A DNA stretch of 47,833 nt from Dehalococcoidia bacterium (GTDB lineage Bacteria > Chloroflexota > Dehalococcoidia > CAUJGQ01), in assembly GCA_035310145.1 (NCBI GenBank), contig DATGEL010000130.1:1-47833 (forward strand), in the 5' to 3' direction. Within the stretch, counting starts at the first letter, position 1, and every line of letters starts with the position of its first letter. The position numbers were made by a program, and so were the translations under genes. Below the pieces are notes generated by a model. The model was not told the origin of the DNA. It did no database searches and saw only the letters and a program-made list of their open reading frames with translations. This document shows positions 44,936 to 47,833 of this stretch, in pieces.

Positions 44936-45340
44936 ATGCGTCTGCCCCGCCGGCGCCTCGTGCTGCTGCTCTGCCTGACCACGCTGCCGCTGGGCGCCGC
45001 CGCCGCAGTCACCACGGCGCACCAGCGTTCGGGAACCACGGCCCAGGCGGGCACCCCACCGCGCCGGGCCACGCCGCCGGCGCAGGCGCTGCACGCGCAC
45101 CCGCCGCGGCCGGACCTCACCCCCGCCGCCCGCGTGCACGGCGTGCCGCGACATCTCTCGCCAGCGCAGGTGCAGGCGCTGTCCCAGGCGAGCCTGCCGC
45201 CCTCCCGGACGCCCACGCCCTCCCCCACCGCCACCGCCAGCGCCACCCTCACGGCGACGGCCACGGCCACCGCACGCGCCACCCCTTCGCCGTCGCCCGC
45301 CCATCCGCCAACGCCCACGGCCACGCCGCGCGGTCCCTGA
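44936..45340 (+). CDS. Secreted Thr/Pro-rich low-complexity protein
   Basis: About 134 residues from the ATG at 44936 (GGAGG six bases upstream). A signal peptide is clear: basic start, LVLLLCLTTLPLGAAAA. The mature part is low in complexity: a Pro/Ala/His-rich stretch, a short helix (RHLSPAQVQALSQASLPP) and a Thr/Pro/Ala repeat tail (TPTPSPTATASATLTATATA). Such tails are often glycosylated cell-wall linkers. No family is recognised. It is followed 55 bases later by the RHS-type gene, and both probably use the promoter at 44867. Confidence 0.6.
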   Translation: MRLPRRRLVLLLCLTTLPLGAAAAVTTAHQRSGTTAQAGTPPRRATPPAQALHAHPPRPDLTPAARVHGVPRHLSPAQVQALSQASLPPSRTPTPSPTATASATLTATATATARATPSPSPAHPPTPTATPRGP

Positions 45341-45394
45341 GCGCCGGCGCGGCGCCGCCACCATGTCTCGCCACGCTCTGCCGTGAGGTGCCCG

Positions 45395-47728
45395 ATGCGC
45401 TCCCGCACCCGCCGCCTGCACCCGCTGCTCGGCCTGCTCGCCGGCCTCGTTGGTGCGCTGCTGTGCGGCGCGACGCTGGGCGCGCTGCCGGCGGCGGCGC
45501 AGACCGGCGCGCCGGGCACGCCGGCGCTGCTGGCCCCGGCCAACGGCCAGCTCGACGTGAGTCCGACCGGCACCCTGTCGTGGACGCAGCCCGCGGGCGC
45601 CAGCCCTGGCGTCACGGTCTACAGCCTCTTCCTCTCGGACTGGAACACCAACCAGAACCTGCCTACCCTGACTACGACGAGCACCAGCCTCGCCGTGCCG
45701 CAGAGCGAAGCGCTGCAGAACAGCCACCGCTACTTCTGGTCCGTCAAGGCCTGCAACGGCACGAACTGCTCGGCCCGCAGCGGCGAATGGGACTTCTTCG
45801 TGCAGGGGCCGGCCGGCGCGCCCGATTACGTCACGCTGCTGAGCGCCACGCCCGAAACCACGCCCACCTTCAGCTGGAGCCAGCCCGCGGGCGCCACGGC
45901 CGGCAGCACCGTCTACGTCGTCGGCCTCCAGGACGACGCCACCGGCGACTTCCTGCCCGACCTGCCGCCGACGACGAACCTGTACGCCACCGCGCCCACG
46001 AGCGAGAACCTGGTGCTGGGCCACACCTACGACTGGGCGGTCAACGCCTGCAACGGCGACTTTTGCTCCGGCTTCACCGACCAATGGACGTTCACCACGG
46101 CAACGGCGCCGGGCGCGGCGCTGGAGATCAGCCCGGCCAACGGCGCCAGCGTGACGCTGCCCACGGCGCAGAACCCCAACGCGCTCACGCTGAGCTGGAG
46201 CCAGCCGGCGGGCGCGATCCCCGGCACGACCTTCTACATCGTCAGCCTCTACGACCCCTACGGCGAACCGCAGGGCCACTTTTTGGGCGACCTGCACACC
46301 ACCACGAGCCTCTCCACCACCGTGCCGGCAAGCGAAGGGCTTTTGCCCGGCCAGAGCTATTCGTGGAACGTGCAGGCCTGTAACGGCGCCGGCGCCTGCG
46401 CCGGCTACAGCGCCACCTGGTGGAGCTTCACCAGCCCTTTGCCCGCGCTGGCCACGGCCAGCGGCGCCGGCGTCTCCTGGATCGTCAATCCCGACTTCGG
46501 CGGCACGCCGCAGAGCTACGGCGGCGCACCCATCGGCTGGTCGGTGGGGCCCTCCGGCCCGCCGCCCAACTACCAGTACTGGTCCACAGCGCTGAGCCTG
46601 GACTTCAGCGGCGCCTGCTCCGGCGGCGGCAGCTGTTCGAGCTTCCGCCTGGGGTATGAGCTGATCGACAACCTGCAGGCAGGCGTCAACAACGGCTCGG
46701 CCGTGCAGGTGAAGTGGTACAACAGCCAGACGGGCGTCTACACCCAGATCTACTACGACAGCCGCCCCGGCCCCACGCCGGGGAACACCTGGGTCGAGGC
46801 CGACGTGCAGGTGCCGTCCTCGCTCGGTGCGCCCGGGCAGATCGGCGTGGTGCTGATCGGCGCTGACTCGGACACGGGGGTGCACTACCCCAGCGCCGCC
46901 TACCTGGACCGGGCGGACGGCCCCACGGCCACCGGCGTGCCGGCGGCGGGCCTGGCGGCGGCGCCGCGCTTCCCCAAGGCGCTGTCGGCGGCGGCCGGCG
47001 CCGGCGTCGATACCGTGACGGGCGCGCTCAACCTCACGGCGACAGACCTCAGCGTACCCGGCGTGGCGGGCACGCTCAGCTTCACGCGCGCCTACAGCAC
47101 GCGCGCCCTCGTCGCCCCCGGCCAGACGGCGCCTTTGGGCGACCGCTGGGCGCACAACTGGCAGAGCAGCGCCCAGTGGGTGAACAACGCCACCGGCGTG
47201 GTGGCGAACACGCCCGGCGGCGGCGTCTACTACTTCACCTACCTGGGCCAGGGGCAGGGCGGCGGCGTCTTCGCCGCGCCCAAGGGCGTGAACGCGACGC
47301 TGAGCAGCGGCTCCGGCTTCTTCTACCTGACCACGGCCGACCAGCGCACCTACACCTTCTCCTGCAACGGCTGCCAGTTCGGCCAGTACCTGAGCGGGGC
47401 GCAGCCGCCCTACACCCTGAACACGATCACTGACCGCGCCGGCAACGCGATCGACCTGACGCACGACGGCAGCGGCAACATCACCCTGATCAAGGACCGC
47501 GTGAGCGGCCGCTATCTCAGTATCGCCTACCAGGGCGGGCGCATCGTCAGCGTCAACGACAACGCCGGGAGCATCGTTTTCTACGGCTACACGGGAAGCG
47601 CCCTCACCGGCGTGGGCACCGTGCTGGGCGGCACGATCGGGTACGGCTACGACGCGGCCGGCAACCACTGGCTGACGAGCGCCACCGACCCGCAGGGTGT
47701 GACAAGTTGTAATGGGTCAAGTGATTAG
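45395..47728 (+). pseudogene. Secreted RHS/YD-repeat protein, truncated by an insertion sequence
   Basis: The first 777 residues of a large secreted protein, started at the ATG at 45395 after AGGTG. A signal peptide (LLGLLAGLVGALLCGATLGALPAAA) is followed by three tandem Ig/FN3-like repeats of about 100 residues (about 37-141, 142-238, 239-348), each with LSW(T/S)QPAGA near its start and a (K/N/Q)ACNG motif near its end. A beta-rich region follows (about 362-508), then an RHS-type domain (VDTVTGALNLTATDLSVPG, SFTRAYSTRA) and the first YD-like repeats (IGYGYDAAGNHWLTSATDPQG). After this the frame runs into foreign DNA and stops at TAG 47726-47728. RHS proteins normally continue for many repeats and often end in a toxin. 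The missing 3' part lies beyond the window. Confidence 0.78.
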
Positions 47729-47833
47729 GCGGCCTGGGCGAGTTGCGTGGCGTGCTGGGCGCGGAGTGCAACCATGACCTGGCCGCCAGCATCCGACCAG
47801 CGTGCCCCGGCCCGCTTGAGCCGCTGTTGGATG
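47690..47833. mobile_element. Insertion sequence end inside the RHS gene (continues past the window)
   Basis: RHS homology stops after the TDPQG motif (about 47,697). The next bases begin GTGTGACAAGTTGTAATGGG, are not RHS-like and lead directly into the 3' end of a transposase gene on the other strand. The exact IS terminus and target duplication cannot be set because the second end is outside the window. Confidence 0.6.
47725..47833 (-). CDS. Transposase C-terminus (ISKra4-like), partial
   Basis: The minus strand reads IQQRLKRAGARWSDAGGQ, then VMVALRAQHATQLAQAA and a TAA stop at 47727-47725. The LK.AG.RWS..G.Q...ALRA pattern is the conserved C-terminal end of ISKra4-type transposases, in which it normally precedes a short tail. 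Only about 35 residues lie in the window, so family assignment is moderate and activity cannot be judged. The stop codon is about 30 bases from the RHS breakpoint, as expected for a compact insertion sequence. Confidence 0.6.
   Translation of the reverse strand, partial: IQQRLKRAGARWSDAGGQVMVALRAQHATQLAQAA

Noticed and set aside
44474-47668. 1,064-aa open frame on the minus strand across the RHS and cupredoxin genes
   Set aside because: It is antisense to genes with clear domains, crosses several of them, and is low-complexity Arg/Ala/Gly sequence.

Overview
The window is high-GC bacterial chromosomal DNA. The gene content (LL-diaminopimelate aminotransferase, archaeal-type 2,3-BPG-independent phosphoglycerate mutase, ThyX, PolX with a PHP domain, DUF6081-like protein, cytochrome P450, lipoprotein cupredoxin) and the base composition best fit a member of the Chloroflexota, probably from soil or sediment. 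This placement is an inference from gene content; the window holds no rRNA gene.

Region 1 (1-10,690) is an accessory island. It opens with the decayed C-terminus of a type I restriction specificity subunit (hsdS). Next comes a compact, translationally coupled three-gene cassette (TIGR04255-family protein, a 100-aa acidic-tailed protein, a 177-aa protein) that looks lower in GC than its surroundings, and then an intact hsdR. A second block carries a terminase-small-subunit-like HTH protein, a large Toprim/ATPase primase-replicase, an excisionase-type HTH protein and a zinc-finger protein. It reads like the replication/control end of an integrated phage or plasmid-like element. The island ends at the 5' half of a tRNA-Lys(CTT) gene with no recognisable 3' half, a likely attachment-site scar.

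Region 2 (10,730-27,200) is mixed chromosome. It holds a carbamoyltransferase-like gene that has lost its carbamoyl-phosphate-binding residues, an acyl-CoA dehydrogenase, two serine beta-lactamase-fold hydrolases lacking an obvious deacylating Glu, a double HxxxCxxC protein, PolX, ThyX, a zinc alcohol dehydrogenase, and a PP2C phosphatase - Ser/Thr kinase - glutamine synthetase run. Between 16,560 and 18,870 lies a decaying area: a phytoene-synthase pseudogene, a response-regulator fossil, a UbiA prenyltransferase with a damaged first Asp motif, and a tandem pair of small 80-aa paralogues with a conserved leader.

Region 3 (27,360-29,611, plus strand) encodes a Cys-rich protein, a flavodoxin-like protein and the two halves of a ThDP-dependent decarboxylase of the sulfopyruvate/phosphonopyruvate type.

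Region 4 (29,650-44,650, minus strand) is a long co-directional run. It goes from cupredoxin and thioredoxin-like lipoproteins through dxs, P450 and a polyprenyl synthase (isoprenoid supply), then pgk-apgM-tpiA (lower glycolysis), miaA-dapF-dapL (tRNA modification and lysine/peptidoglycan precursor), hflX and a DUF6081-like protein.

Region 5 (44,860-47,833) holds a secreted Thr/Pro-rich protein behind a promoter whose 17-nt spacer contains nine G residues, and a large secreted RHS-type protein cut off by an insertion sequence whose transposase runs off the window end.
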